Positions 25,210-37,264 of a stretch of DNA of 64,000 bases are shown one piece after another (position 1 is the first letter of the stretch; each line of letters starts with the position of its first letter). The translations under genes were made by a program, and so were the position numbers. The notes below the pieces were generated by a model. It was not told the origin of the DNA. It saw nothing but the letters and a program-made list of their open reading frames with translations, and did not search any database. Origin of the DNA: Neopestalotiopsis rosae (taxonomy: Eukaryota; Ascomycota; Sordariomycetes; Amphisphaeriales; Sporocadaceae); NCBI GenBank assembly GCA_023078685.1, contig JALGAS010000001.1, positions 558,001 to 622,000 on the forward strand, in the 5' to 3' direction.

Positions 25210-26538
25210 ATGTCGGTTCAAGATATGGAGCAAGCGGCAGGCTTCTCCTGGCTGTACGTTCATCATCGTCCTTGTGATGATTCCACCCGGATACAAAATA
25301 CAGAAAACTGACTCTCGTATCTTCCACCAGCGATGCCCACCCCATCTTTGTCATCATTCTCGTCGGCCCAAATGAGAAGCCCTTTGGTATACAGAAAGAC
25401 TTTCTCTGTGCCAAGTCATCCTACTTTCGCAAGTACTTCATCGAAAATTCTGACGACAAGGTCGAATGCCTTGTAAAGCTACCTACAGCCTCTGAGGAGA
25501 CCTTTGGCCATGCTCAGAACTTCATGTATACCGGCAGACTCTCGGACACGGCCACTATGCCCGGCTATGATGTGCTGATTGACGCGTGGAAGCTCGGCAA
25601 CCAGCTCAGCATCGAAGGCCTCTGTGATGCCGTGCTGGATGCAATGAACGAGTGTCGGCGTAACACGCACACCATCCCAGCTACTCCTCTTCTGGTCGAG
25701 GTTTGGAATGAGACGCCGGAGGGGTCCGATATTCGTAAGCTGCTACTCACCTGGGCAGCTGAATACATTCGTTCGTCCGAGTCTCGAAGCGAGTTCAGCA
25801 AATCTCTGCCGCAAGAGCTGCTCAGCGAGCTGGTTGTAGCCATGAGCCATTTGAACTCAGCTCCCGTCATCCAAGTCAGCAACCACTCACCAGTAAATGG
25901 CGGCACGCAACGCAAAAACGTCCACTACTTAGAAGATGACCACGAAGATCAACACAAGGCCAAGGCATCGAAGCGCAGCCACTCGGAAGCGGGCTCACCC
26001 GTGGAACCAAAACCCAAGGATGTCAAACCGCGTGCAAGATCTTCATTACCTAATTTGAAGGTGAAAAGCCGCAAGAGCCACGGCAATACCAACGGAAATG
26101 TTGAACCTACAAAGGAGGACCAGCTTATCTTCTGCGCTGACCTTTTGACACGAATGCTGAGTGGGCCGGGTAAGTTGAATTGGCTAATCAATTCGAATCA
26201 TTCCAGAATGCTAAGATATGACAGGTTTTTGGACGCGCCTTGTTGGCCCCTTTCGCGAGCCCGTCAATCCAGTCGAAGACGGCGTCCCAGATTATCTTGA
26301 CAAGGTGTCGAAACCAATGGACCTTGGCACGATCAAGAAGAAAATGGACACCTCTGCGTACAACAGCGCTGAAGAGTTTTCGTCCGATGTTCGTCAAATC
26401 TTCAAGAACTGCTACACGTACTGGGATCGCAATACCCCCATGTGGGCTACATGCGAGAAATTTGAAAAGACCTTTGAAGAGAAGTATTCGGGCATGAACA
26501 AATGGATCGCCAAATTCGATGGAGAGGAGATCGGCTAA
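25210..26538 (+). CDS. BTB/POZ domain plus C-terminal bromodomain protein
   Basis: Three exons (25,210-25,253; 25,331-26,169; 26,225-26,538) encode 398 aa. The ATG at 25,210 (context CACACAATGT) opens a 15-residue lead into a BTB fold at about 17-125 (HPIFVIILVG, FLCAKSSYFRKYF, FMYTGRL, followed by a helical YDVLIDAWKLGNQL region). A linker of about 90 charged residues includes basic patches (KPRARSS, KSRKSHG) that may localise it to the nucleus. Residues 280-390 form a bromodomain: ZA-loop GPFREPVNPVEDGVPDYLD, then KPMDLGTIKKKMD and SDVRQIFKNCYTYW. The position of the acetyl-lysine-anchoring Asn (YN in BRD4-type domains) is Trp361 here. BTB domains dimerise or bind cullins and bromodomains read acetylated histones, so a chromatin-linked adaptor is inferred. 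I do not know a named homologue. It is convergent with TIM21. Confidence 0.85.
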
Positions 26539-27521
26539 TGAGCCACTCTTGGATGCGTCTCGAAGAAGTCGCGTGTCCTATTACACGGCCGCCAGTGCGA
26601 ACACGAGCTGAAGTTGTTCAAGTTGTCATTTCCGTTCGGCTCGTGTTCCTAACGATAGGCGTTCTTGGTTTGTATTTTACGGGGTGGATAAGGACGGTAT
26701 CCGTGATGGATATCCGCCTTCTGTAATGTGCGTCGATAGGATTCCACGTTCTCCAGGGTACTTGCTGCATTTCATTCCTGGACAGGGTTGAGCGGCACTT
26801 ATTTCCGCATTAATCATGTATACTAGTGGAAGCAAGAGAAAAAGGATCAGCCTGGGATCTGAGGAGAGCAGAGCCAAAGCAAAGTTTATGTGTAGGCTTA
26901 TAATATCAGTGATTTGGCATGTCTTGCCTATTCCGCTTGACTAATTTGGTTGAGTATATGTCTGGGCACAAGCCATTGGTCTCGGAAAATTGACTCGAAC
27001 AATTGATCCAATGACCACTTGTCTTGACTGCTCTGAGCAGGAGGATGAGCCACTTCATTTCAATTATAGTTATAGTACAGACTAAGGTTAGTTTATAGCG
27101 CAGTCAAAGGTTGACGTGGGGTCCATCGCTGGGCACGTTCACAGACTATTGCATCAGTCAACTAGAATGCACGGTCGTGTGAGAGCGAACGACCCTGAAC
27201 TAGGTTACCATACCATGTATAAGGTAATCTGTAGTCATGTGTCGTCTTGTCCCAGTTCCAAATAATATCTTATTCCATCAAAGCCAACCATCTTCTTGTC
27301 TGTAACACTCATGTCCCAAGACACAACAGTCAAACTTGCAATGGTTTGTGCATTTCTTCGAGATTTATTGTACACCCTCCCATCATCTTGCAAATGCAAA
27401 GAGGAAAACGACGATACGAGATCGAGTTCACGCCCTCCCTGGTTCGGGTATATCGGTCTTCTTCAATCCATTGTATAATACAATAATCCTACACGTTATT
27501 CCCGTTCGCTCGCCCAATCTT
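26539..27521. other. intergenic spacer between convergent genes
   Basis: The 983-bp stretch separates the stop of the BTB-bromodomain gene (+) from the stop of TIM21 (-) and so should hold both 3' untranslated regions and terminators. It is moderately AT-rich. No open frame with recognisable content was seen. Confidence 0.6.
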
Positions 27522-28483
27522 TTAGTTCCAATTGACACCAAGAAACTTGTACTTTTTCGAACCCGAGGAAGACTTGGAATCGGCATTCTCGAGCCAGATG
27601 CGTTGATGCCCGGGAACATCCAGGTAAAAGTGCTTGTATTCGAACTCGGAGGCGCCAGCCCGCTTCGTGAGGTGGACATTGACCGTGGCTCTATTGCGAG
27701 GTCCTTCCATCTGAATGTGAATAGTTTTTCAGTCCTTGACCCTTTTCTCAAAATGAACGGGGGAAGCAGGCAAAGTAACATACGTAAAAGTGCAGCATGA
27801 TGTGCTCGGTACCCTGCTTATCCGTAGTATGGGTAGATCTACACAGGAAGCGCAAAATATATCAGCTTCTCATATTGCGCATTTCGAAAGGGCATGTGTA
27901 TTGGAATTTCTTCCTTACGCAATCGGTCTCGCACGGCGCCACTTGTTAAAGGTTTCGTCCCCGTGAGCTGTGAGCTTCTTTGCGTCTCCCAGCAGCGCCA
28001 GGCAGTCGGGGTCCTTTCTTATGCGGTCGACGGCACGATTAAAGTATGCGGTCTTGCTGTCGGGAGAAAAGACATCTGTATAGAGGAAATATGCGACGCC
28101 GCCCTGCAAAGAGGTGAATGAACGATTACTGATTAGCGCTCCCGTCTCTTTGTTTTTTCCTCGGTTGTCTATAGTTTGTATAATAAAAAACTCGGGCCTC
28201 TCACTGTCAAGACTGCGCCGACGACGACCATGCCAAAGTTGAAGGTCTGCTGGGTTGCTCTGGCTGTCTTCTCGGCACCCGATAGATCTCTCCATGGCAC
28301 ATGGCCGTCGTCGTTGAAGGGGGTCACGGATCTTCGCTTGGACGTTGAAGTCGAGCTAGTATTCTGGGTCGTCGCATAGCTTCTCTGCTGGTGAGGGAGC
28401 ATCAGTCGTGACCGGGGTAGCAAGGTAGCGGAGGCGGTAGCAGGGCCACTACTAATGGCCGTCGGGCGGAGTATGAGCTTCAT
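27522..28483 (-). CDS. tim21: mitochondrial import inner membrane translocase subunit Tim21
   Basis: Four exons on the minus strand (28,483-28,205; 28,103-27,919; 27,838-27,784; 27,710-27,522) join to 235 aa. Tim21 is an inner-membrane subunit of the TIM23 presequence translocase; its intermembrane-space domain contacts TOM and it also links TIM23 to respiratory-chain complexes. The start ATG at 28,483 yields an Arg/Ser-rich presequence (residues 1-50) with no acidic residue. One membrane span follows at about 83-101 (FGMVVVGAVLTGGVAYFLY). The conserved soluble domain runs to the C-terminus with YTDVFSPDSKTAYFNRAVDR (101-120), WRRARPIA (148-155), GTEHIMLHFYMEGP and FEYKHFYLDVPGHQRIWLEN. The length is normal for fungal Tim21. 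It is transcribed divergently from GLO3, 617 bp apart. Confidence 0.95.
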
Positions 28484-29100
28484 GTTGGAGATTGAGTGCC
28501 CATCTGAACAACCAAATGTTGTGTGGGTTGGTGAACAGAGGTTCACATTTGTTGTGTTATGCTTGGAGGTAGCAGATTTCGACGCTGGTTCCGGTTCCTG
28601 GTGGTCGATTTTGCGATTGCCAGAAGCTTGCGCCCAGGTGCCCCGTCTTAACAGCTACTACGGGTTACAGTAGGTTATTTCAGTGCTTGCTCCCACCTTA
28701 CCTACGCCCTGTGCCTTGCCCAAGCTTGCTGCGGGTGCGCGATCGTCACTTTTTGATGTGGGGTGAGTACCGCTAAGCTTTTTGTGGGTTAGCTTGGCTA
28801 TTGGGCCTGGCTGCTCAGGCTTTGGGTTGGTGGGTATCAATTCTTTGAAGTGGGTGGCATTTCCGAATGAATATCTGGCCGAACTCCTTAATCAACCACT
28901 TGAGACTACGACCACTGGCTAGTTGTTAGCAACCCTCCTCTCCAGCAACAACAAACCAACCGCCAACCGCATTCCTTTCTCCCGGCGCCCTCACCTATCT
29001 CTTTCAAGTTTATCAAGGAGCGCGCACCATTGGACCAGGCACGCGCCATCTATAACATCATAGCAGCAGGGTATCTCATCCTGGCCAAACACCTTTCACA
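28484..29100. promoter_or_regulatory. shared divergent promoter of TIM21 and GLO3
   Basis: The 617-bp interval between the two start codons must carry both promoters and leaders. The GLO3 side is rich in CAAC and CT words (for example AACAACAAACCAACC near 28,947-28,961), typical of fungal leaders. I identified no specific factor site. Both neighbours are housekeeping genes, so constitutive co-expression is plausible but is inference. Confidence 0.5.
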
Positions 29101-30765
29101 ATGAGCGGACTCGCGACAAAGCAGCAGTCGCAAAAGCTGTTTGAGAAGCTGAAGACCAAGCAAGCAAATAAGGTATGAATACGGAGACACACGCATCTGT
29201 ATCCATACTTCCAGTACTAATCATGCGCCTCTTCTTTCAGATCTGCTTCGACTGCGGTGCCAAGAACCCGACCTGGACATCAGTGCCCTTCGGTATCTAC
29301 CTGTGCCTGGACTGCTCTTCCAACCACCGAAACCTTGGTGTTCACATCTCCTTCGTTCGATCCACCAACCTCGACCGTACGTACTGCTATCAGGTTCCGG
29401 GCCATCACGAACCTTTTGTGTGTCTGTCTGTGTGTACTGACTTGCTGTCGTAGAATGGCAATGGGATCAGCTCCGTATCATGAAGGTGGGCGGCAATGAG
29501 TCCGCCACCAAGTATTTCCGTGCCAATGGCGGCAGTGCTGCGCTTGCCAGCAAAGATCCCAAGACGAAATACCAATCCCCAGCCGCCACCAAGTACAAGG
29601 ACGAGCTGAAGAAGCGGGCAGCAAGAGATGCCCTCGAGTTCCCCGATGAGGTCGTCATCACTGATGCCGCCGATGCTGACGGCTCCTCTACACCCGCCGG
29701 CGAGCCAAGCGACGACTTCTTCTCCTCCTGGGACAAGCCTGCCATCAAGAAGCCTACGCCACCTGTATCAAGGACCGCGACACCTCCCGTAGTCGGAAGG
29801 ACCCCTTCGCCATTCCTCACTGCCGGATCCAACGGCAAGGATATCTCGCGATCGGCTTCGCCACTGTCCAAGACCGACGGCACCGACGCAAAGCCCGCCG
29901 CCAGCCGTATGACCACATCCGCCGCATTACGAAAGACCGCCACCGGTACCGCTGGTCCTCGCAAAACCAATGTTTTGGGAGCCAAGAAGAACACGAAATT
30001 GGGCGCCAAGAAGGTCACTGGCGATGTCATTGACTTTGACGAGGCTGAAAAGAAGGCAAAGGAGGAGGCCGACAGAATCGCCAAGTTGGGCTACGATCCG
30101 GAAGCAGAAGAGGCAGAGACCAAGAAGGCCGCAGCTGCCAAGACCGAGGCCAGCAACGTAGTCTCCCCGACTCCCGTCAGTCCATCCTATGGATCTGGCC
30201 ACACGAGGCAGAAGTCGGCTGCTGAGGTCGAGCGTCTCGGCATGGGCTTTGGCAGACTCGGTTTTGGCCAGGTTGGCGGAGCCAAGCCTGCCGCCGCGCC
30301 GCAAACTGCCAAGAAGAATGCTGGTGGTTTTGGATCCGTTGGCCCTGTCAAGGCTGCTGTTGAAGGTATGACTCCTTTCCTCTTTGTGAAGTACTTGAAA
30401 ACGTGAAATTGACAAGTACAACAGACGATGGCGAAAAGTATGCCCGCAACAAGTTTGGTACTCAGAAGGGTATCTCGTCAGATGAGTTCTTTGGCAGAGG
30501 CACCTTTGATCCCAACGCCCAATCAGAGGCCAAGACGCGCCTGCAAGGCTTTGAGGGTGCCAGCGCCATCTCCTCGAATGCTTATTTCGGCCGCCCAGAG
30601 GATGAGGAGAATGCCGAGGATTATGGCGACCTGGAGACTGCAGCCAAGGACTTTGTGCGCAAGTTTGGTATCACTGCTGGAGATGATCTCGAAAACCTCA
30701 CCAGTGCTTTGGGCGAAGGAGCCACACGGCTGCAAGGTGCCATCCGAAACTATCTTGGCAACTAG
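29101..30765 (+). CDS. glo3: ADP-ribosylation factor GTPase-activating protein, Glo3 (ArfGAP2/3) type
   Basis: Four exons (29,101-29,172; 29,241-29,376; 29,454-30,365; 30,425-30,765) encode 486 aa. The protein stimulates GTP hydrolysis on Arf1 in COPI-coated vesicle traffic between Golgi and ER. The N-terminal ArfGAP zinc finger is intact, with C26, C29, C46, C49 and the catalytic arginine finger R54 in [16 protein letters not shown], followed by [17 protein letters not shown]. The middle (about 120-330) is Ser/Pro/Thr-rich and then Lys/Glu-rich. The C-terminus carries the Glo3 motif with two related blocks, [11 protein letters not shown] and [14 protein letters not shown], and ends in a short amphipathic segment ([17 protein letters not shown]). 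These blocks separate Glo3/ArfGAP2-3 from the Gcs1/ArfGAP1 class. The length fits fungal Glo3 and splice sites are canonical. Confidence 0.95.
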
Positions 30766-33700
30766 TTGTCGCGAAACGAACCAAACGATGCGCCTTGATG
30801 ACTATTTTCTGTATAGAAATTGAAGCACAAGCAGAGAGCATCGATAACGCCGGCCAGTCTTATTATCAGATTTCGAGTTGTGGAGCATATTTAGTTCTCC
30901 ACCAGATCAGAAGTAAGGAGTAGTCATCGGAACGACGTCAACGAGAGTATGAGGCGGACGGCAAAAGCAACGTGCGCGAAAGGGCAGAAGAACAAAACCG
31001 GAAAATTGCTCTGCTTCGGTTGTATTGGGAATTAGATCGAGATAGGCGTCTTTTAATATAAATGATATATTCGCATTAAACTAAGAGAAAAGTACAATGG
31101 ATACAATCAAGACGCGGACGCTACTGGTTCTTTGGCATGGCTTCGCTAGTATGTCACCACAAGTTCTAGGTGGTACTTTATGTGGGAAACCCAATGGTTG
31201 AAAGGCACACACTGTCACGAGAAGCATCAATCAAGCATGGGAATTGGGATTTGCACGTTGATGGCACTTTCAGATCAAAGATGGAAGCTTCGATCATACC
31301 TCTCCAACACAAAAGCAGACCCTCTCGCTCCTGGCCAAATATCGGCGTTCTCTCTTTATCAAAACACACTACAGCTGTTTCACGCCACCATGCTTCATCA
31401 CACCTTGAGACTGAATGATATATTTAGACTTCATGTCATATTTGGACTTCGATCACCATGACAATGAACCTCCTTCTTATGCGCAAGCCGCATCGATCCG
31501 TCCTGCAGCCTATATCCGTCCACGACGCGTAGGCACAGGAAAAGACAAAATGGCTTATTTGATTACACGCAGGCAGTCTGTCAAGGAATGCAAACTCTCC
31601 GTTCCTGAATGTCAGACACGCAGTACCTATATGCCTGTGCCATTCCGATACATCTATCCCACTGGGTTGCTAATCACCATGTACTGGATGACGGTCACAG
31701 AGCTTGGGAAGATGGAACCCTGGCATAGCTACGTAGTCGCTATCATCAAGGATCCTGCATCGAAAAGGTACAAACAACACCAAATAGAAATTGGAAGCAG
31801 CACAGACCTGGGGATGTCGGTCCCTCCCAGGCGTCACAGTTGAGAAAATGACCACTGCAAAGGGAGTGTGCGACCATGGAAATTGTCCACCCAGCCGCTT
31901 GTCCTTTCAAGCCCTGTAAAATATTTATAGCTTGGAAATCTACATGGGGGAAACACCTCGGTGATCTACGACAGGAAACCCAACACCACAGTCGGAAAAC
32001 CATGCATGCAAAATCAGGACTGCTGGCTTTACATACACACCAAATCTGGTTCAGCAGCCCGGTTATCCCCCATATTCCCTCGCGATCTGATCTCGTAGAG
32101 AGACATTGCGAATCGGACTTGTCCCCAAGACGGGCGACAGTATCGACACATTTCGGGGCTGGTGCTGTTACTATACATAAAGTCGTCTTTGGACCACAAG
32201 CAGTTATTGTTTTGAGGGAAGACCACGAATGAGCGTTGAGGATGTTATGCATTCGGAAGGGATAATTGCACTTATTCCGATTCAACAGGAAACGGAAATA
32301 TAATATAATAATAAATATTTCCTTTTCCTTTCTTTCTCTTTAGCTCTCTTTTTTTTTTATTCTCGGGTTTTCTTGGTATGGATGCATCGGACAAGATGTG
32401 AGACTCCTATACGAACAATCTGGATGGGAGTATTATTTCGTCATTGGATTGAAGGAATTATTTTCGCAGAATTTCGTTGTTCATGATTGAAACTCGCCAA
32501 TGAGTTACGCCCCGAGACAATATACACGACGCTGAGCAGGGCGTTGATTCGTGTTCGAGCCCTCGCCCCGAAAGCGCCCACTCTGACGATGATATATGCC
32601 CGTCAAGTACGGCGCAAGGGGCCGCCGCGATCCATTCATGCTAGATTGAAGTCTACACCGACCTGCAGCTTCGGAGCTGGGGCTGCCAGTAGACTTACTC
32701 AACGTGCATGTATGAATAATGGTCGTGCAGAGCTGTTGAGATCAAATTCGAAATACGTCCTTTTCTCGGTCTGTAGGTGGCCATGAGGGGAATCTATGTA
32801 GATCCCAGTCAACAACAACGACAACAATAAAAGTATATAGAGAGTAGCCTCATTTGGTCTAAATATGTCTTCAGAGGCTTTGCACTTCACGGTAGGGGGC
32901 GTCATAATTAGGCATGTATGTTTTTGGGTTATTTCCTCCTTCCTGCTGCGAACGAATATGAAACCCTTGTAACCGGATCCGGACATATTTCAGCTCTTTT
33001 ACTCCTTGAGTATCTAACACGAAAAGACATCTCCCAATAGGAATATGATAGTGGCCTCAAGGACTTCCATGAAGAAACGAAGGGGCATGCTACTAACCTT
33101 AGAGCAGTGCTACTCGTATGTTCTATAAATATAGACCGGCCGCATAGGTCGGTCGGTCTATGAATTGGTGTGGTTGGTAGTGGTAAATACATTTTGTTTT
33201 TACCCACCTACCGCTGAGCCAGTCATGCGAAAGGGGAACCAGACCGACCGCTCTGGATTTACTTGGGTGCACATTTTTTGGGTCAAGAAAGGGAGGGGGC
33301 TGGCGCGTATGGCTGCATTTTTCCTGTTTTCAGAAACGAAGGTGGTACACATACAGAAGCACAAGGCTTTTCGTCCTGGGCCCCCCTATGCTGCTGGATT
33401 TGGTTCGATCACGATGACCTCGCAGATCTAGGAATAGAGAGAGAGAATGTGTATGTGTGTACGTGTGTGGTAAAAAGTACGGCTCTCTTGCTCCCCTATG
33501 GTCCGGACAGAGCAGAAGCCCTCCCTTTCTGTAATGTAGCGCCCCACCGGATTAAGGTTCGTACATACTCGGTGTTCCCGTTCGTTTATTGGCTGCCAAG
33601 CATTGTGGTGAGAGGACGTCTATTGATGAATTGTCGGACTGCAGGGTTTGTGGGGGCAAAGAGACAACGAGAGATGTGGACGAGTTAGGGGCGGAAGAAG

Positions 33701-34244
33701 TTGTCGTGGGCCGAATAGACGCATGTCGAGGTGTTATTCATGGACCCCTTTACCGGTCCATGAATGATCTCACATTTAAATCGTGGCGACTACCAAGAGA
33801 GACCTGTTCAGAGGATCTGGACTAAGAGGGGAGGCAGTGAGAGCGAGGTTACGAGCGAGAAGGAAAGTAAGCAGAAAGGTAAGAGGGGCAATCACGATAC
33901 CCCCTTCCCCCGGGCCCGAAAGGCAGGATTGCGTCCGCCATGCATCTCTGACAAAACAGAAGGAGGCATCCGGTACTCATCTTCTCAACACGAGTCTAAA
34001 CATTTGACTTGCTTCACGATGTCTACTGACCTAGTTTCAATGGCCAAAGCTTTTTGCATTGGCACTAGGAAACCCACTTTGCATCTGCTGCACCGAGAAT
34101 CTGCTCGCATTCTATTGCTTGCATACAGCAGCGAGGATCCGACTTCTGCTTGACGATCAAAGGCTGTCTTCGCGGGACTTGCAGAGGTGAATGATACTAA
34201 CCATTGGATCCAGGCCTTTGTTGTGAAGTAGGCAGCTGCTGATA
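30766..34244. other. intergenic, no supported gene
   Basis: The first few hundred bases are the GLO3 3' untranslated region and terminator. The rest holds two overlapping opposite-strand frames (31,876-32,232 + and 31,746-32,285 -), neither with a recognisable domain; the minus one starts with TTG. T-rich and AT-rich sequence lies near 32,290-32,370. A C/G-rich segment spans about 33,150-33,950. No RNA gene was recognised. Confidence 0.5.
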
Positions 34245-37200
34245 CTATTGATTCTGAAACCTGACAGCCAGGTTGATGACATGACCGAAAAACGAGAAGC
34301 TATCCTTCTTGGTTGACATCGCTTCCCGGAAGTCAGTATCAGGGTTGTGGCCCTTTGCAAGGACTAGGTAGTGATGTGATATTGCCCGTCATGGAGGTCG
34401 AACTTCTTAACGGATGGGTCTCCGATGTAATGAGTGCTTCACGAGAATGGAACGGAGCAGGCGTGGGTGTCAACAATGGAAGTGGTACCGGTACAAGGAT
34501 ACTATCTGTAACGCAATAGAGGTGGGCCTGCCTTCCCAGCCTCTATCAATCCTCTGGGTACGCTCAGATACACCTACCTTGAGTTCTCTCACTTGATAAC
34601 CCCAGACTCATATACAGAGGGTCATGTCAATGATTTCTGACTTGCAAGACTTGCATATCATCGACGATTGGCAAGCAGATCTCAAGGCTGGTTCGGGCCC
34701 GAGCATGAGAGACATGCCAAATAAGCGCCACTGTGATCTGGGTGACACCCCAACATTTGTACCGGCATGAGTGTGGCAATTTGATCATCTTCTGCTTCAC
34801 GTTGGTGATATCTCGTTGAGGCTGCATGATAGTACAGCTCAACCGGCATTTATTGGCGATCAATATGACCTGGTATGAAGTATGGATTCCTAAAGGGCCT
34901 ACTCTGACCGAACGCGGCCAGTTCACGACATCGTCCAAGTAATCGTATGATTCTGAAACTCACGCTAAGGGTGATATAGATTAGGTCTGAAGCTCTAAAG
35001 GTCAATTGATATATACCACGTGTAATGGGTATCGGCAACGGCTGCCTTCCGAACAGTCATGGCTCTTGATCGTCTCTGAGATCATGCCGTGTTCCTGTGG
35101 CAATCAACATGACTTTGATAGTCCCAAGTTGACTGATTTACTAATCTCGAGCTACACCTCATCGATCTGCTCATAGAAGATACGTAAGAACTCACCTAGA
35201 CGATCAGAAAGTTGTTTCCTGTGAGGGTATGTATGACTAAAATATTTTCGCGGAACTCGTTTTCTGGAAACAGTGGCATGGTGATTCTGTCGGCGACGCG
35301 CATATCTGAGTGCTCGATGACATAATCAGGTTGCTGCTGGAACATCTCGGACTGAATAGCGCGACCGATTTCGTATCAGTCCTTCGTTGTATTATTGTCT
35401 TTATAAAGGAGAGTCTAGCAAACCTGGCGATATTCAGTAATATCTGGGGCCACGGAGTCTTGGGCCGCTTCTTGCTCCCTGTCGCAACACTGCCTTGGCG
35501 ACCTTCATCAGCCTGGAGATCTCGCGGTCAGTACTAAAAGAGCAAGCGGGCGAATCTGTCCTACGTTACAGAAGCCTATGAACAGTCGTTTTAGATCACG
35601 GGCGGTCCCTGTAGGTAGCAATGCCAGCTTTCGGCATTTGAGACCCTGGATCGCGAGTTTGCTTGAAAGTGGAAAACAGACGTGCTAGGAGTCCCCGATT
35701 ACCAATAAGAGATACATTGTATCCAAACAAAGACCATACATCGCCACGTATTTTTATGCGCGTCATAGGCCCGTGTGAATCATCGATGTCGTACAGCAAA
35801 GCCGGGACCATGAAGCCCAGAATCGCCAACCCCACTATTTCCAACAGGTACTGAGACTTCCCAGCTGTCCCCAAGGGCACTTGGTAGTCCCTCAGGCTTG
35901 CCGAGACCACAACATGAATAAGAAGCATCTCAAGGCTGATAGAAGTCCACGAGGCCACGACTCCAGGGGTCTGGTGAGAAACTAGAACCCCTGGGTGAAC
36001 TGAATCACTCACGCGGCCCCAATCTGGAAGCGGGAAGCGAACAAATCCGGAGAGTTCTTCGCTTGTAAATGTGCGTTCTGATGCAGGAAGAGGATCTTGA
36101 GAAACGTCAAATACCCCAATGGCTCTAGAAAGCCTCGTGCGACAATGTGGGTTTCCTGAGCTTCACCCACAGACTGGTGAACATGAGGGTCGAGCATTGG
36201 AGTGCAGTCGGGCGGCAGTGCCGTTCATGCAATGGCAAACCCGGGGATCTGGCTCAGTACGACACCTATTTTCCAGTAAACTGTACTTGAGGACACAAGG
36301 AATATGGAGGGAACCGCCAAGAAAAAAACAATACGAGAGTCCCATTGTCTCGAATGGCTGCTTACTTGTTTTCGTGCTCACATTTATTCCAATGGCAATA
36401 GTATGCCACGATGGCGCGGCAAATCACGGTAGGCGGAGGGAAAGCCACAAGCTTCTTTACACGCCCAGCGAGTTCGCCGTCGCGGACCTCACCGCCATCG
36501 TGCAATGAAGTTGTTGTTGTTTGGGCAGTTTATGGTCGTAATGATGACTTCGGGTAGTGTTCTCTCGGCCAGTGGACGGCGGTTGGCGGTCAAAGCACAA
36601 TGCTTTGAACATCTTCCGAGCATCATTTAGATGTGATTGGAACTAGCCATATTTGATGACGCACATCTGCAAACAGTCGAGGTGTTCATTTGACTCAAGC
36701 CAGCATAAGGGCTTGTATTGGTTGCGCGTCCAATGAACCCGAAGCATTCAAACATTCTCATACTCAATCTTTGAGCGGTAGCCAATCAAGTCTAGAGTGG
36801 ATCGTTGAAATGTTCGGCGAAATTGAAACGAACAGGAGTCAACCTTGATGCTAACGACTTGAGTACAGCTCGAAGTCGAGATGAGTGTGGAGGCTCCCAG
36901 GACAAACAATGCATAGGCTCGCAACTCATAGGACCCGAGACTTATGCATTTGCAGCGCGGCGACAATGCTAAATATATACATATGACTACTTTAGTGCAA
37001 GAAATATGCATTATGCTAGTCAAGTCAGATGCGCAGCTGATCTGGGGCTTCAAGCCTCGGTACCCTGGCATACGCGTCTTTGCAACAGTAAAGATCGAGA
37101 AGTAGGGAAAGCGTTGAAACGAAACGTGCGGGACAGCCCTGCCAGAAATGCACGCGCAAGCAGTGCCCTGAGGAGGTATGAAGCTGTGATATTAGACTGA

Positions 37201-37264
37201 GGGTTGATTGCATACCAAATTGCCACTCGAGCTCACGGTTTGACGCCTGAAAGATGCGAACCAC
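34245..37264 (-). pseudogene. broken multi-exon gene for a multi-spanning membrane protein, family not recognised
   Basis: Several minus-strand segments read as natural protein in successive frames but are cut by stops and frame changes. At 36,344-36,009 a hydrophobic segment (IVFFLAVPSIFLVSSS) is followed by an in-frame TGA at 36,227. At 35,971-35,596 two hydrophobic stretches (SLEMLLIHVVVSAS; LEIVGLAILGFMVPALLY) precede RGDVWSLFGYNVSLIGNRG. At 35,486-35,196 a soluble part (RYEIGRA-like text preceded by TGA 35,378 and TAG 35,417, then DYVIEHSDMRVADRITM) shifts frame into 35,220-35,002 (LSDRLGEFLRIFYEQIDE, then two stops). At 34,426-34,364 KKFDLHDGQYHITT runs into TAG, while the next frame continues at 34,370-34,245 (NPDTDFREAMSTKKDSFSFF). 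Introns may explain some frame changes but not the isolated stops. Upstream remnants reach about 37,264. The coding-like quality and stops together suggest a decayed gene. Confidence 0.45.

Noticed and set aside
31746..32285. 179-codon minus frame and the opposing 118-codon plus frame
   Set aside because: The two overlap on opposite strands, neither shows a domain, and the minus one begins with TTG.
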